This document shows, one piece after another, positions 8,721 to 17,991 of a stretch of 64,000 nt of DNA. This DNA comes from an uncultured Eubacterium sp. (GTDB lineage Bacteria; Bacillota; Clostridia; Lachnospirales; Lachnospiraceae): the NCBI GenBank assembly GCA_947088865.1, contig CAMUHY010000002.1, positions 62,001-126,000 on the forward strand, written 5' to 3'. Position numbers and translations under genes: made by a program. Each line of letters opens with the position of its first letter. Position 1 is the first letter of the stretch. The notes beneath the pieces are model-generated. The model saw only the letters and a program-made list of their open reading frames with translations. It was not told the DNA's origin and did no database searches.

Positions 8721-8757
8721 AAAATGGCATCCAGTTCTTCACTAGACGCCATTTTTT
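8721..8757 (-). terminator. Terminator downstream of the CapA-like gene
   Basis: AAAATGGC...GCCATTTTTT with a partly paired middle (AGT/ACT) forms a hairpin flanked by T-runs on both strands. It lies about 75 bases after the CapA-like stop codon and upstream of the regulator gene, so it separates the two units. Confidence 0.7.
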
Positions 8758-8829
8758 ATTTGATATTAAAAAAAACTTGCAACACATTCCTCTATTATTA
8801 TGAATGTTTTGATAGACTCTCTATCCATT

Positions 8830-10143
8830 CTAATAATCTTCTCCCATTACCATTTTCACAAAATCTTTACAGTACTGGAGTGAAAAATTGCTAGAACCAT
8901 GTGTAGGAAGCCCCATCTGATGCGCCCCGCAATAACATGTTCCATATGTTATATAACAATGATTTCCGTCATTGCGAATCGCATTCGCGCTTGCTAACTC
9001 TTCTGTGTAATCTTCTAATTTATATGTTGTAATGAGTTTATATCCAAATTGTTTATGTGTAACTAATGGTACAAATGAGTAGGAATCAATATAAGCTTCA
9101 TCATTCTTTTTTGTGAGACGAACTTTAGCCATGCCGCCAATCATACGAGGCATTTCGTCTTGGTTGGAAACAAAATTGCCAAGTGAATAATAAACGACCA
9201 TCTTAGAACCGTCTTCCCTTGTAAATTCCTCCACAGGCTCAATAACATGAGGATGTGTTCCAAGTACTAAGTCAACGCCTTCTTCAAGAAATACATTAGT
9301 CCAATACTTTTGATAATCGGTTGCTTCATAAACATACTCTGTACCCCAATGCGGACACATAATAACCATATCTGCCATTGCTTTTGCACGTCTAATATCA
9401 TTTCTGACTTTTTCTTCATCATCAAATGTATCTACACAATATGGTGCAGAGGAAGGTATTGGTATACCATTTGTTCCATACGTATAATTCAGTACTGCTA
9501 CCTTAAAACCTTCTTTTTCATATACATAAATCTTGTCTGCACTCTCTGCTGAGTCATGTATACCAAGATAAGGAATATCAGGATGTTTTGTATTCCAAAA
9601 TTCGGTGGTTGCTAAAAGACCATTTAACCCTTTATCAATCGCATGATTGGTTGCATGAAGTATAATATTAAACCCAGCTGCAACTTCCGCATCGCCTATT
9701 TCTTGCGGACTGTTAAAGCAAGGATAAGCGCTAAGTCCCATATCAACACCACCAAGAATCGTCTCTTGATTGACAATCTTCATATCAGCAGCAGCAATAT
9801 CATCTGCAATATTGGCAAAAAGATGGTCAAAATTGTAATTGCCTTCACCGTCGTTACCCGACTTATAGACACCTTCATGTACCAGCATATCCCCTATCAT
9901 CATCAAATCAATATTTACGATTTGTTCTTTTGTTGTCGGAGGCTCTGTAACAGCTTCCGTCGTAGGTTCTGACTGCGCTACATCTCCATTTTCCGGTTTC
10001 TTCGTTTTGGTGACAAACGCTGCTACTACGGCTATAAGGCAAACACATGTAATTGCTACCAGTGCAAATATAATCGCAAGCTGTTTCTGCCTTTGCTTTT
10101 TCCTTTGTAAGCTTCTTCTTTTTCTTTTATTTTGTGTTACCAT
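8830..10143 (-). CDS. CapA-family metallophosphatase-like protein
   Basis: A 437-residue protein with a very basic N-terminus, one membrane anchor (about 23-46), a Glu/Thr/Pro linker and a PGA_cap (CapA) domain. Motifs include MMIGDMLVH at the start of the fold, NQET, HATNHAIDKG, CPHWGTE and GTHPHVIEP, the usual metal-binding and active-site positions. CapA proteins take part in poly-gamma-glutamate capsule formation, but many clostridial copies stand alone, as here, without capB or capC, so the role is open. The ribosome site GAAAGGATTATTTT precedes the ATG. It is transcribed divergently from glnA. Confidence 0.85.
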   Translation of the reverse strand: MVTQNKRKRRSLQRKKQRQKQLAIIFALVAITCVCLIAVVAAFVTKTKKPENGDVAQSEPTTEAVTEPPTTKEQIVNIDLMMIGDMLVHEGVYKSGNDGEGNYNFDHLFANIADDIAAADMKIVNQETILGGVDMGLSAYPCFNSPQEIGDAEVAAGFNIILHATNHAIDKGLNGLLATTEFWNTKHPDIPYLGIHDSAESADKIYVYEKEGFKVAVLNYTYGTNGIPIPSSAPYCVDTFDDEEKVRNDIRRAKAMADMVIMCPHWGTEYVYEATDYQKYWTNVFLEEGVDLVLGTHPHVIEPVEEFTREDGSKMVVYYSLGNFVSNQDEMPRMIGGMAKVRLTKKNDEAYIDSYSFVPLVTHKQFGYKLITTYKLEDYTEELASANAIRNDGNHCYITYGTCYCGAHQMGLPTHGSSNFSLQYCKDFVKMVMGEDY

Positions 10144-10367
10144 AAAATAATCCTTTCGTACATTGGTTTCAATATTGACTTCCTTATATTATATGTAACT
10201 CCAGTAATTTTACTAAAATATATGGACATTTTCAAGTATAAACTTAGGAACAAAGTATAAGATACGCTATCTAAAAGCGTAAACATCGCATTTAACTCTG
10301 AATAGAAATATATGTATAAATATAAAACTTTTATTTATTATTTAAAAATACTTTCATTTAAAAATGC

Positions 10368-10396
10368 TTTACTGTAAAATAAGCGTTTGTTATAAT
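10368..10396 (+). promoter_or_regulatory. Predicted sigma-A promoter of glnA
   Basis: A TTTACT -35 box (10368-10373), a 17-base spacer and a perfect TATAAT -10 box (10391-10396). Transcription would start near 10403, leaving a leader of about 190 bases before glnA. Confidence 0.6.
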
Positions 10397-10433
10397 GAAT
10401 AAAATTTATGTTTGCCAAAAACGAAAGGACTTA

Positions 10434-10587
10434 GTGTGAAAAATAATGCTGATACACTTATTTTTCACACACCTATTTGTGCCGAAGCGTCACAAATAGA
10501 ATTTGATACGACAATAGAAATCGCCTCCGCAACTGCTTTAGCAGTTTTTTCTATTGCGCAATTCCTACGCTACGCTTCAGAATGGAG
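10434..10587 (+). promoter_or_regulatory. Structured glnA leader with terminator-like hairpin (candidate attenuator)
   Basis: Three consecutive structures can be drawn. First is a perfect 13-pair hairpin (GTGTGAAAAATAA, 10434-10446, with 10458-10470). Second is a perfect nine-pair hairpin (CTATTTGTG, 10473-10481, with 10491-10499). Third is CAATAGAAA/TTTCTATTG enclosing AACTGC-TTTA-GCAGTT followed by T6, an intrinsic-terminator shape. The loop of the second hairpin (GAAGCGT, 10484-10490) is exactly complementary to ACGCTTC at 10572-10578, just before the ribosome site, so a pseudoknot is possible. Together with the ANTAR gene downstream this suggests attenuation control. I do not see canonical ANTAR hexaloops. 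Confidence 0.6.
10511..10587 (+). repeat. Leader element, copy in front of glnA
   Basis: These ~77 bases recur, with roughly 88 percent identity by eye, on the minus strand at 25013-25091 in front of the Mrp ATPase gene. The element carries the terminator-like hairpin, the segment GCTACGCTTCAGAATGGAG and the ribosome site itself, and in both places it ends a few bases before the start codon. Confidence 0.75.
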
Positions 10588-10593
10588 ATTTTT

Positions 10594-11940
10594 ATGAAAA
10601 AATTTGAAGGCAGATACTCCAAAGAAGACATATTCCGAATGGTTGAAGAAGAAGATGTCGAATTTATAAGACTTCAATTTACGGATATATTTGGCGTGCT
10701 TAAAAATATGGCAATTACTTCAAGCCAATTAGCCAAAGCGCTGGACAATCAATGTATGTTTGACGGTTCATCCGTAGAAGGATTTGCACGAATTGAAGAA
10801 TCAGATATGTATTTACACCCAGATTATGATACATTTGAAATATTCCCTTGGAGACCACAGCAAGGAAAAGTGGCACGTCTTATATGTGACGTCTATACGC
10901 CAGATGGAAAGCCATTTGTTGGCGATTCAAGAAATGTTCTTAAAAATGTACTCAAACAGGCAAAAGAAATGGGTTATATTTTTGACGTTGGACCAGAATG
11001 TGAATTTTTTTTATTTCATACGGATGAAAATGGACAGCCAACAACGATGTCTCACGAAAAAGCAGGATATTTTGATTTAGGTCCAATGGATTTAGGCGAA
11101 AATGTACGACGTGATATGGTTCTTACACTGGAAGATATGGATTTTGAAATCGAATCATCACACCATGAAATTGCGCCTTCTCAGCATGAAATTGATTTTA
11201 AATATGACCATGCACTTATTACAGCAGATAATATTTTAACATTTAAACTTGCAGTAAAAACGATTGCCAAAAGACACGGCTTATATGCAACATTTATGCC
11301 AAAACCAAAATACGGCGTGAATGGTTCTGGTATGCACGTCAATATGTCTATGACGGATATTGATGGAAACGATGTGTTTACTGATAAAAATGACCCTCTT
11401 AGACTATCTAAAACAGCATATCATTTTATAGCGGGGCTATTAAAACATGCAAAAGGAATGACTGCTATTACAAACCCTTTAGTCAATTCTTATAAAAGAC
11501 TGGTTCCTGGTTATGAAGCTCCTATATATATTGCATGGTCTGCGACAAACCGTAGCCCTCTTATAAGAATACCTGCATCAAGGGAACATAATACAAGAAT
11601 TGAACTTAGAAATCCAGACCCTTCTTCCAATCCTTACCTTGTTCTTGCACTTTGTCTGGCAGCAGGGCTTGATGGTATTAAGAATCAATTAGAAGTCCCT
11701 CACGCTGTCGATTGCAATATTTTTGAGATGACCGAAAAGGAACGCTTACAGGCAGGAATTGAAAGTTTGCCTGCTAATTTATACGAAGCTATCCAATGTA
11801 TGAAAGAAGATACATTTGTATGTAAAGTACTAGGTTCACATATTACAGAAAAATATATTCATGCTAAATTAAAAGAATGGAACGATTACCGCACACATAT
11901 TTCCCAATGGGAACTAGAAGAATACCTTGCAAAATTCTAA
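10594..11940 (+). CDS. glnA: Glutamine synthetase type I
   Basis: A 448-residue GSI-alpha-type enzyme that makes glutamine from glutamate, ammonia and ATP. Visible are the N-terminal beta-grasp ([17 protein letters not shown]), metal and substrate motifs ([32 protein letters not shown]), the ATP loop (NRSPLIRIP) and the C-terminal [14 protein letters not shown]. The adenylylation-site loop of GSI-beta enzymes is absent, as expected for this class. The frame is open from 10582, but the ATG there contains the ribosome site GGAG, so 10594 is the start. The gene is preceded by a structured leader and followed by an ANTAR gene, an arrangement known from clostridial glnA-nitR loci. Confidence 0.95.
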   Translation: MKKFEGRYSKEDIFRMVEEEDVEFIRLQFTDIFGVLKNMAITSSQLAKALDNQCMFDGSSVEGFARIEESDMYLHPDYDTFEIFPWRPQQGKVARLICDVYTPDGKPFVGDSRNVLKNVLKQAKEMGYIFDVGPECEFFLFHTDENGQPTTMSHEKAGYFDLGPMDLGENVRRDMVLTLEDMDFEIESSHHEIAPSQHEIDFKYDHALITADNILTFKLAVKTIAKRHGLYATFMPKPKYGVNGSGMHVNMSMTDIDGNDVFTDKNDPLRLSKTAYHFIAGLLKHAKGMTAITNPLVNSYKRLVPGYEAPIYIAWSATNRSPLIRIPASREHNTRIELRNPDPSSNPYLVLALCLAAGLDGIKNQLEVPHAVDCNIFEMTEKERLQAGIESLPANLYEAIQCMKEDTFVCKVLGSHITEKYIHAKLKEWNDYRTHISQWELEEYLAKF

Positions 11941-11991
11941 ATCATTTATCCCATACAACCAATTAGACATTGACAAAGTTGGAGGCAAAGT

Positions 11992-12546
11992 ATGGCAACC
12001 ATAATCGTTGCATTCCCAAAAATGGATGAGGCAAAAGCTATTCGCAATCTCTTGTTATATAAGGGTTATGATGTAGCGCCAGCCTGTGTGACAGGCGCAC
12101 AAGTAATCAATCAGGCAGACAATTTGTCTGATGGCATTATTATCTGTGGATATAAACTTTCTGATAATATGGTTTATACGGAACTTTACGAATATAAACC
12201 CAAAAGCTTTGAGATGCTCTTAGTTGCTTCCCGTAATCATTGGGAAGACTGCCAAGACAATGACATTGTATGTGTCGCAATGCCAATAAAAATAAATGAA
12301 CTTCTCTCAACAATTGAAATGATGTTTAAGGCACAGCTACAACGAAGAAAAAAGAAACGTTTTAAACCCCAAAAAAGAAGTCCAGAAGAACAAAAAATAA
12401 TTGATTCAGCAAAAGCTGTTCTTATGGAACGCAATAATATGACCGAAAATGAGGCGTTTCGATATATTCAAAAATGCAGTATGGACAGCGGCAACACAAT
12501 GGTTGAATCTGCCCAAATGATTATGAGTATATATTATGGTGAATAA
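11992..12546 (+). CDS. ANTAR-domain RNA-binding antiterminator (NitR/NasT-like)
   Basis: 184 residues: a degenerate receiver-like domain (1-115) lacking the phosphorylatable aspartate motif, a basic linker (RRKKKRFKPQKR) and a C-terminal ANTAR three-helix domain (AKAVLMERNNMTENEAFRYIQKCS in outline). ANTAR proteins bind paired RNA hairpins and stop terminator formation in nitrogen-metabolism transcripts. It starts 51 bases after glnA with GGAGGCAAAGT before the ATG, so it is co-transcribed. The obvious candidate target is the glnA leader. The missing Asp suggests control by something other than phosphorylation. Confidence 0.85.
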   Translation: MATIIVAFPKMDEAKAIRNLLLYKGYDVAPACVTGAQVINQADNLSDGIIICGYKLSDNMVYTELYEYKPKSFEMLLVASRNHWEDCQDNDIVCVAMPIKINELLSTIEMMFKAQLQRRKKKRFKPQKRSPEEQKIIDSAKAVLMERNNMTENEAFRYIQKCSMDSGNTMVESAQMIMSIYYGE

Positions 12547-12585
12547 AAAATAATTTGTTTAAAAAATACAGAAATGAGGTAAACA

Positions 12586-12780
12586 ATGAATAATATGAAA
12601 ACTATCACTATATTATGGTCTATTGCTTTATTATGTATTAGCATAGCAACACTGATTTATGCTGGTTCTAATATTGCTGGAATAAAACTTCCTGATATAT
12701 GTATCCGAATATTAGGAATCGTAGAACTTATTGCACTTCCAGTTTTAGTATATACATCAATTAAAAAAATCAAAAAATAA
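12586..12780 (+). CDS. Small membrane protein with two helices
   Basis: 64 residues with two hydrophobic segments (about 6-27 and 38-57) and a lysine-rich end. It is preceded by GAAATGAGGTAAACA-ATG and follows the ANTAR gene by 39 bases in the same direction, so it is probably in the glnA operon. No family is recognised. In the shared ribosome-site module here the upstream ATG forms a two-codon ORF (ATG AGG TAA). Confidence 0.55.
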   Translation: MNNMKTITILWSIALLCISIATLIYAGSNIAGIKLPDICIRILGIVELIALPVLVYTSIKKIKK

Positions 12781-12899
12781 TATTGTACCTTTATTGCAAA
12801 TATAACGAAAAATTCAATAAGTTTTATATCCATTAAAGGCTGCTGTAAACGGCAGATTCTTATATGTGATTACTGAATTTTCACTCATCTGATAATTCA

Positions 12900-13094
12900 T
12901 CAAACAAGAATTTTATATAATTTGATAAAAACAAATCCCAATAAAAATATGCCTACCAAAAAGCAAACAAGCGAAAGCACAAGTTTATTCCCTTGCTTGC
13001 TTTCCTTTTTTCTACTAGAAAGCAACAAGCAAATGCCATATGTCAAAAAAATTAAACCTATACAACCTTGAACAACCAAACTTACATTTTCCAT
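12900..13094 (-). CDS. Small membrane protein with two helices
   Basis: 64 residues with two hydrophobic segments (about 6-26 and 38-60) separated by a charged turn SSRKKESKQGNK. The upstream GTTAGGAAG is an acceptable ribosome site. It lies 50 bases downstream of the SUKH gene on the same strand and may be the tail of that unit. No function is recognised. Confidence 0.5.
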   Translation of the reverse strand: MENVSLVVQGCIGLIFLTYGICLLLSSRKKESKQGNKLVLSLVCFLVGIFLLGFVFIKLYKILV

Positions 13095-13144
13095 TACAGA
13101 TTTCTTCCTAACTTTCAGTGCAATTTACAAATTCTCGTTTATTC

Positions 13145-14560
13145 CTATTTTTTAAATGATTTAAACGCATATTGCTCCCTATCTTTTAGGCGTTTCAAAT
13201 AATATTCCATATTTTTTACTATCAAAAAATTATCACTATTTTGATATTTTGGAATTAATTTTTTATACGTCCATGCAATCTTTTCACTTTGTACATTGCT
13301 TAATGTAACAGTCATTTCTAACAAAATTTTTTCACTGTCAATCGTATTTAAAATTTCAACAAATGTATCTACAAATTTGTGTTTGTCTTTTGCTGCTCCA
13401 ATAGCATACATACACGTTTTTCTTATACTTTCTGAATTTTCTTTATTTTTTAGAAATGCAAATAAATCACCTGCGGACAATGTTTTTGTATCTCTAATAA
13501 AAAGAAAAGCTGTCGTTTTAAGGTCATCATTAAAATTGCCATAATCGCCATAGATAAAATGAAGCATTTTATCATAATAGGATTGCCTGTATACCTTTGG
13601 CATACTTAAACAAGCCTCAACAGCTATTTTCATTTGCTCACGGTTACCATTAAAAAAATATTCAAAAAATTCAAGTCCTTTTTTGACATCAAACTTTAAA
13701 ATAAGCTGAAGTCTACGCACATTTTCAATACCATCAAAATGACAAAGAAAGGACAGCGCTTTTTTATCAATGGATTTAAATTTAAAAAAAGTGGATATAA
13801 TATTGCTTTTTGTCTCTAAATCTGCATTTGTATACTTTTCCATCAACTCATTTTCATTACCGAGCATATAATAACCATACCCATATGTATCATATCCTGC
13901 AAGAACTTCCTCAAAAAAATTTTGATACCATTCAAGAAAAGTCATATTGATTAAACGAGGAGGAATGTCTACTTCTAAAGCACAATAATCCATATAGGCA
14001 ATTTCCCCTTTTCTGCTGCCATTTAAAATTAACAATGAACCATGTGTATTTAGATTTAGTACACCATCTTCTAACTCAGAAAAAATTTGATTCTGTTCTT
14101 CATAGATAGCCTGCTCATTATCTTCTATATTATTATCGTTTTCTATATTACGTACTTCATCTTCTAAAGACCCCTCTTCCGAATATTCTTTTTCAGAAAA
14201 TGCTACACATTTCTCATAATATTGTAAATAATTATCATCATATATACTTGGTTTTGATAAATTTTTATAACATCCTTTATATTCTTTTTCTTCAAGACTA
14301 AGCGGTATTATTCCATAAAAAGGGTCAGGACCACCATTGCCAACCTTTGTTATAAAAAATACATATTCTTCTGGAAGCTCGACTTGATATTTCTTTTCAA
14401 ATTCCCTCACCCACTCAAGGCTTACCGTTTCATTCAGATGATACTTATGCGTACTTGCTCCAAAAATCTCATAATTTTTATCCTTATCTGCCACTTTTTT
14501 TATAAGATTTTTTATATAATCCGCATGTTCATCCGACAAATATTTATAATTTTCATTCAT
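13145..14560 (-). CDS. SMI1/KNR4 (SUKH) domain protein, paralogue 1
   Basis: 471 residues. The first ~200 form a SUKH-1 fold (WVREFEKKYQVELPEEY, then FITKVGNGG and YGIIPL, the diagnostic SMI1/KNR4 signature). The rest is helical and repeat-like, resembling HEAT-type helices. SUKH proteins commonly neutralise nuclease or deaminase toxins of contact-dependent systems. The start at 14560 follows GGGGATTTTT; the frame is open to 14608. It overlaps the truncated acetyltransferase by eight bases. A close paralogue is at 15731-17095. No toxin gene is visible, so this looks like an orphan immunity gene. Confidence 0.8.
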   Translation of the reverse strand: MNENYKYLSDEHADYIKNLIKKVADKDKNYEIFGASTHKYHLNETVSLEWVREFEKKYQVELPEEYVFFITKVGNGGPDPFYGIIPLSLEEKEYKGCYKNLSKPSIYDDNYLQYYEKCVAFSEKEYSEEGSLEDEVRNIENDNNIEDNEQAIYEEQNQIFSELEDGVLNLNTHGSLLILNGSRKGEIAYMDYCALEVDIPPRLINMTFLEWYQNFFEEVLAGYDTYGYGYYMLGNENELMEKYTNADLETKSNIISTFFKFKSIDKKALSFLCHFDGIENVRRLQLILKFDVKKGLEFFEYFFNGNREQMKIAVEACLSMPKVYRQSYYDKMLHFIYGDYGNFNDDLKTTAFLFIRDTKTLSAGDLFAFLKNKENSESIRKTCMYAIGAAKDKHKFVDTFVEILNTIDSEKILLEMTVTLSNVQSEKIAWTYKKLIPKYQNSDNFLIVKNMEYYLKRLKDREQYAFKSFKK

Positions 14561-14894
14561 AAAAATCCCCTTTTTCCGCAATAAGTTGTATACTGCAACG
14601 CCCGCCAATTGGTGTTTTTTTATCCATAAAATCCATTAACATATCAACTATTTTACTGCCAATTCCCTGTTTCTGATAGTTTGGTTCTACCACAATATCA
14701 ACAATCATTCCATACATTCCATCACCTATTAACCTGCCCATGCCAACCGTTTGACTATTATCTATGGCAATTACTGTATATAAGCTATTGTTAATCGCCT
14801 CCTGTGCTTGCTCTTTAGAAAAATTTATCCAACCAACACTTTCCCTCAATCTAAAATAATCTTTATAATCAAGTATATTTTCTTTATATTCCAT
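14553..14894 (-). CDS. GNAT acetyltransferase, C-terminally truncated
   Basis: 113 residues with a GNAT fold: VIAIDNSQTVGMGRLIGDG, then DIVVEPNYQKQGIGSKIVD (acetyl-CoA loop QKQGIGS). It stops at AEKGDFYE, where relatives normally continue FYEKFGF and end about 25 residues later, so the last strand is missing. The stop codon overlaps the start of the SUKH gene. The real start is the ATG at 14894; the ATG at 14906 overlaps the ribosome site GAGGA. Activity is doubtful; it may be a remnant cut by insertion of the SUKH gene. Confidence 0.7.
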   Translation of the reverse strand: MEYKENILDYKDYFRLRESVGWINFSKEQAQEAINNSLYTVIAIDNSQTVGMGRLIGDGMYGMIVDIVVEPNYQKQGIGSKIVDMLMDFMDKKTPIGGRCSIQLIAEKGDFYE

Positions 14895-15023
14895 ATAAAT
14901 CCTCATTTATGTGCCACTTTTGCACAAAACATTCATTATAATTTAATGTTCAAATATTTCTCCTATCACTTCCATTATTGTATTTATCATTTTTTCAATA
15001 TAAATTTAATATTAACAATCTTT

Positions 15024-15713
15024 CTATCGATACCCATAAATAATATATGTTCCATTTTCTTCATCATACGGAATGGAATATTTTTCTAAGATTTGTATAA
15101 ATTCCTGCTTAGCTTCATGAAATATTTTTTGTTCAACCAATCTCCTGCCTTTTGATTCATAATAACTAGGGCGTACTTTCACCCACTCAATCACTTTATA
15201 ATTGTAATCCTCAAAACTTTCCCTATCATAATCGCCTGTATAAGGCACATCTTCTGAAAATTCAAAGTATTCGCCTGTCTCTTCCTCAAAAAGAGTTTTA
15301 TAAATATAGGGAGGGCAAAATGGCATTTCATATTCCATCGCCTCACGAAATTCACGCCATTTTGTATTGTTCATACAGCTTGTCAACCCACGACGCTGCA
15401 CAATCTCCGTTATCATCTCCCGCAAACTTTTTTTATTTTTATATTTGCCATGCTCAATCTCATTAACAAAATGCCAAATCCGCTGTACAAACTGTTCGTT
15501 GATTGCTCTTGAACTATAACAATCAATCGTTGCATCTTCTTTTTTCAAATAACAATTATGATAGTAACCGCCTTCCCACCACCAAATATGCAGGCACAGT
15601 TGATTTTTATACTGAATATAAAGTCCATCTGCACCAAATGGATAATCACGCACTACACCACTGCCAAAATCAATCGCTGTAAGTAAAAATGCTTTCTTCT
15701 CTTCACTTGTCAT
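15024..15713 (-). CDS. Uncharacterised immunity-like protein (DUF6678-like C-terminal part)
   Basis: 229 residues, soluble and rich in aromatic and charged residues. The second half, from about residue 110 (MNNTKWREFREAME, PPYIYKTLFEEETG, then ESFEDYNYKVIEWVKVRP), resembles the DUF6678 type found among bacterial immunity genes. The N-terminal half (FGADGLYIQYKNQLCLHIWWWEGG) is not recognised. It follows the second SUKH gene by 17 bases with a GGGGGGTG ribosome site and is co-transcribed with it. Its role as an immunity protein is inferred from the neighbours. Confidence 0.55.
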   Translation of the reverse strand: MTSEEKKAFLLTAIDFGSGVVRDYPFGADGLYIQYKNQLCLHIWWWEGGYYHNCYLKKEDATIDCYSSRAINEQFVQRIWHFVNEIEHGKYKNKKSLREMITEIVQRRGLTSCMNNTKWREFREAMEYEMPFCPPYIYKTLFEEETGEYFEFSEDVPYTGDYDRESFEDYNYKVIEWVKVRPSYYESKGRRLVEQKIFHEAKQEFIQILEKYSIPYDEENGTYIIYGYR

Positions 15714-15730
15714 TTTTCACCCCCCATATT

Positions 15731-17095
15731 TTAACTACTCATTCGTTTTAAATAACACTCCATTTCTTTTGCTATCATTGGATTCGTGTCCTTTTTATAT
15801 TTTGGCATTAATGTTTTATAGGTCTGGGCAATTTTTTCATTTTTTACGCCTCTCAATGTAACAAGCGTTTCCAATAATACAACTTCACTGTCTATATTTT
15901 TTAGAATATCGATAAATGTATCAATAAAATCTTCCACATCCTCTGCCTCGCCAATAACATACATGGCAACTCTTCTTATATATTCTGAATGTTTTTTATT
16001 TTTTACAAATTCAAATAAATCACCTGCTGATAAACGCTTTGTCCTTCCTATAAAAATGAGTGCTGTCTCTTTCAATCTATCTTCAAAATTGCCATAATCA
16101 CCATAAATAAAACGAAGCATTTTTTCATAATACGTATCGTTATCTTCACTCCATATATTCATACATACTTCAATGGCTATTTCAATTTTTTTGCTGTCAC
16201 CTTCTAAAAATGTATCAAACATCTGCAATGCTTGTTTATAATCAAGTGAAAAAAGAAGCTTCAGCCTGCATATATCATCGACGCCATCAAAATTTGAAAT
16301 AAATTGAAGAGCCTCTTTAAATTGAACAGTCTCTTTGTCAATATAAGTAAATTTTAAAAAACTAGATAGAATTTGACTTTTTGTCTTTAAATCTGCATTT
16401 GTATACTTTGCTATCAATTCCTTTTCATCGCCAAGTACACTCCAACCATAGCCTTTGATATCATATCCTGCAAGAATTGCCTCAAAATATCCTTGATACC
16501 ATTCCAGAAAAGTCATATTGACTAAGATAGGAGGATAACCTACATCAAGTTCCCAGTCAATATAGACAATCTCTCCTGCCCTGTTGCCATTGACTATTAA
16601 TAATCCATCATATGTACAGCCCTGATTATTAATATTTAATGTACCATTTTCTAACGTATTATAAATTTGTTCCTGTTTTTTATCGAAAGCTTCTTTATCA
16701 TCTTCTTGTTCCTCATATCGTTTCTCATTTTCAAAAAGAGTGATATGTTCATTGTAAAATTGTAAATAGTCCTCATTATATATACTTGGTTTTGATAAAT
16801 GATTATAATGCCTTACATAATCCTCGTCCAAACTAAGAGGGTCTATTCCATAGTAAGGACCTACACCGCCATTTCCTACTTTTGTTATAAAAAATACATA
16901 CTCTTGCGGAAGTTTGACTTGATATTTCTTTTCAAACGCCCTCACCCATTCCAGACTTACTGTTTCATTAAGCTCATACTGATGTACCTTTGCTCCAAAA
17001 ATTTCATAATTTTTGTCCTTCTCTGCTACTTTGTTTATAAGACTTTTTATATAATGGGCATGTTCATCCGATAAATACTCATAATTTTTATTCAT
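15731..17095 (-). CDS. SMI1/KNR4 (SUKH) domain protein, paralogue 2
   Basis: 454 residues, colinear with the protein at 13145-14560 and clearly homologous along the whole length (same N-terminus YLSDEHAHYIKSLI, FITKVGNGG signature, and MTFLEWYQGYF). The internal acidic linker differs in length. It is the first gene of the immunity-like unit. The start ATG follows GGAATGGAGAATTAA, one of the shared ribosome-site modules. The two copies suggest duplication followed by divergence against different toxins. Confidence 0.8.
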   Translation of the reverse strand: MNKNYEYLSDEHAHYIKSLINKVAEKDKNYEIFGAKVHQYELNETVSLEWVRAFEKKYQVKLPQEYVFFITKVGNGGVGPYYGIDPLSLDEDYVRHYNHLSKPSIYNEDYLQFYNEHITLFENEKRYEEQEDDKEAFDKKQEQIYNTLENGTLNINNQGCTYDGLLIVNGNRAGEIVYIDWELDVGYPPILVNMTFLEWYQGYFEAILAGYDIKGYGWSVLGDEKELIAKYTNADLKTKSQILSSFLKFTYIDKETVQFKEALQFISNFDGVDDICRLKLLFSLDYKQALQMFDTFLEGDSKKIEIAIEVCMNIWSEDNDTYYEKMLRFIYGDYGNFEDRLKETALIFIGRTKRLSAGDLFEFVKNKKHSEYIRRVAMYVIGEAEDVEDFIDTFIDILKNIDSEVVLLETLVTLRGVKNEKIAQTYKTLMPKYKKDTNPMIAKEMECYLKRMSS

Positions 17096-17274
17096 TTAAT
17101 TCTCCATTCCTACACTGTTTTTTGTATAATAATTATTTTAACATATTTTTCCTAAAACTTATTATATCTTTAAACAAATAAACAAGCAATAATTCTTGTT
17201 TATTATTTTATATGGTATTACAATAATTCTATAAAAACATATAAAAAAATTTGAAGAAAGAAAAGGATATTATA

Positions 17275-17991
17275 ATGATTATCAGCTCTGTTGCTTCATT
17301 AGCACATAACGAAAATCAAACCGTTATTTATGCCAAACTTGAAGAAAATGACTGTATTAAAAAGGGGGATTTTGTCGATATTCCTCTCTGTGATGGAACA
17401 ATTGTTTCAAAAGAAATTATTGAACTCAAAAGTCAAAGCAACCAAATTTGCTATTCAACAAACAATACATATGGTTCTTTTATTATTGAAGGCATTGCTG
17501 CTCATATGATTGCAGACCAACAATTTTTAGCATGGAAAGCCTTTGTAGAAGAACATCAAAAAGATATATGCCTCACTCCATATATGGAATTATGCGGCGG
17601 CAATTTAAGTATATATGATTATGTAGAAAAGGGCTACACGGTTCCTGATAAAGTGCTGTTATATTTACAGACTCCCAACCCTTACATGATGTCACCTGGA
17701 ATATATGAACACCCTTTTAAAAAAGGGCAAAATTTGCTTGGTCCTTACTGGTATACAGACGGCACATACTATTGGGACAGGGACACTTGGAAATATGTAG
17801 CCAAATATGGATTAAAACTTCCTAATGATTTTATTGATATGGTACTGTCTGAAAAAGGCACTGCATTTTTAAATTCCTTTTATCAATCGCCCAATTCTTG
17901 GACTTCCAATATCAATAAAATGAAACAAGATAATACAATGCTGTGCCTGCTTCCTGACAATGCTGGTGATATTTCTTTAGACGACTTTTGA
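17275..17991 (+). CDS. Protein of unknown function, immunity-cluster neighbour
   Basis: 238 residues with no membrane helix. The N-terminal part is beta-rich and the middle contains the hydrophobic stretch YGSFIIEGIAAHMIA. The end is a tryptophan- and tyrosine-rich domain (GPYWYTDGTYYWDRDTWKYVAKYG). No family is recognised. The ATG at 17275 follows AAAGGATATTATA; the frame is open from 17251. It is divergent from the SUKH unit and overlaps the MFS gene by 15 bases at its 3' end. Its position suggests a further orphan immunity protein. Confidence 0.6.
   Translation: MIISSVASLAHNENQTVIYAKLEENDCIKKGDFVDIPLCDGTIVSKEIIELKSQSNQICYSTNNTYGSFIIEGIAAHMIADQQFLAWKAFVEEHQKDICLTPYMELCGGNLSIYDYVEKGYTVPDKVLLYLQTPNPYMMSPGIYEHPFKKGQNLLGPYWYTDGTYYWDRDTWKYVAKYGLKLPNDFIDMVLSEKGTAFLNSFYQSPNSWTSNINKMKQDNTMLCLLPDNAGDISLDDF

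Noticed and set aside
10412-10597. 61-codon frame in the glnA leader as a leader peptide
   Set aside because: It runs through three perfect hairpins, has no Shine-Dalgarno at its start and overlaps the glnA start; structure explains the sequence better than coding. It contains no run of regulatory codons.
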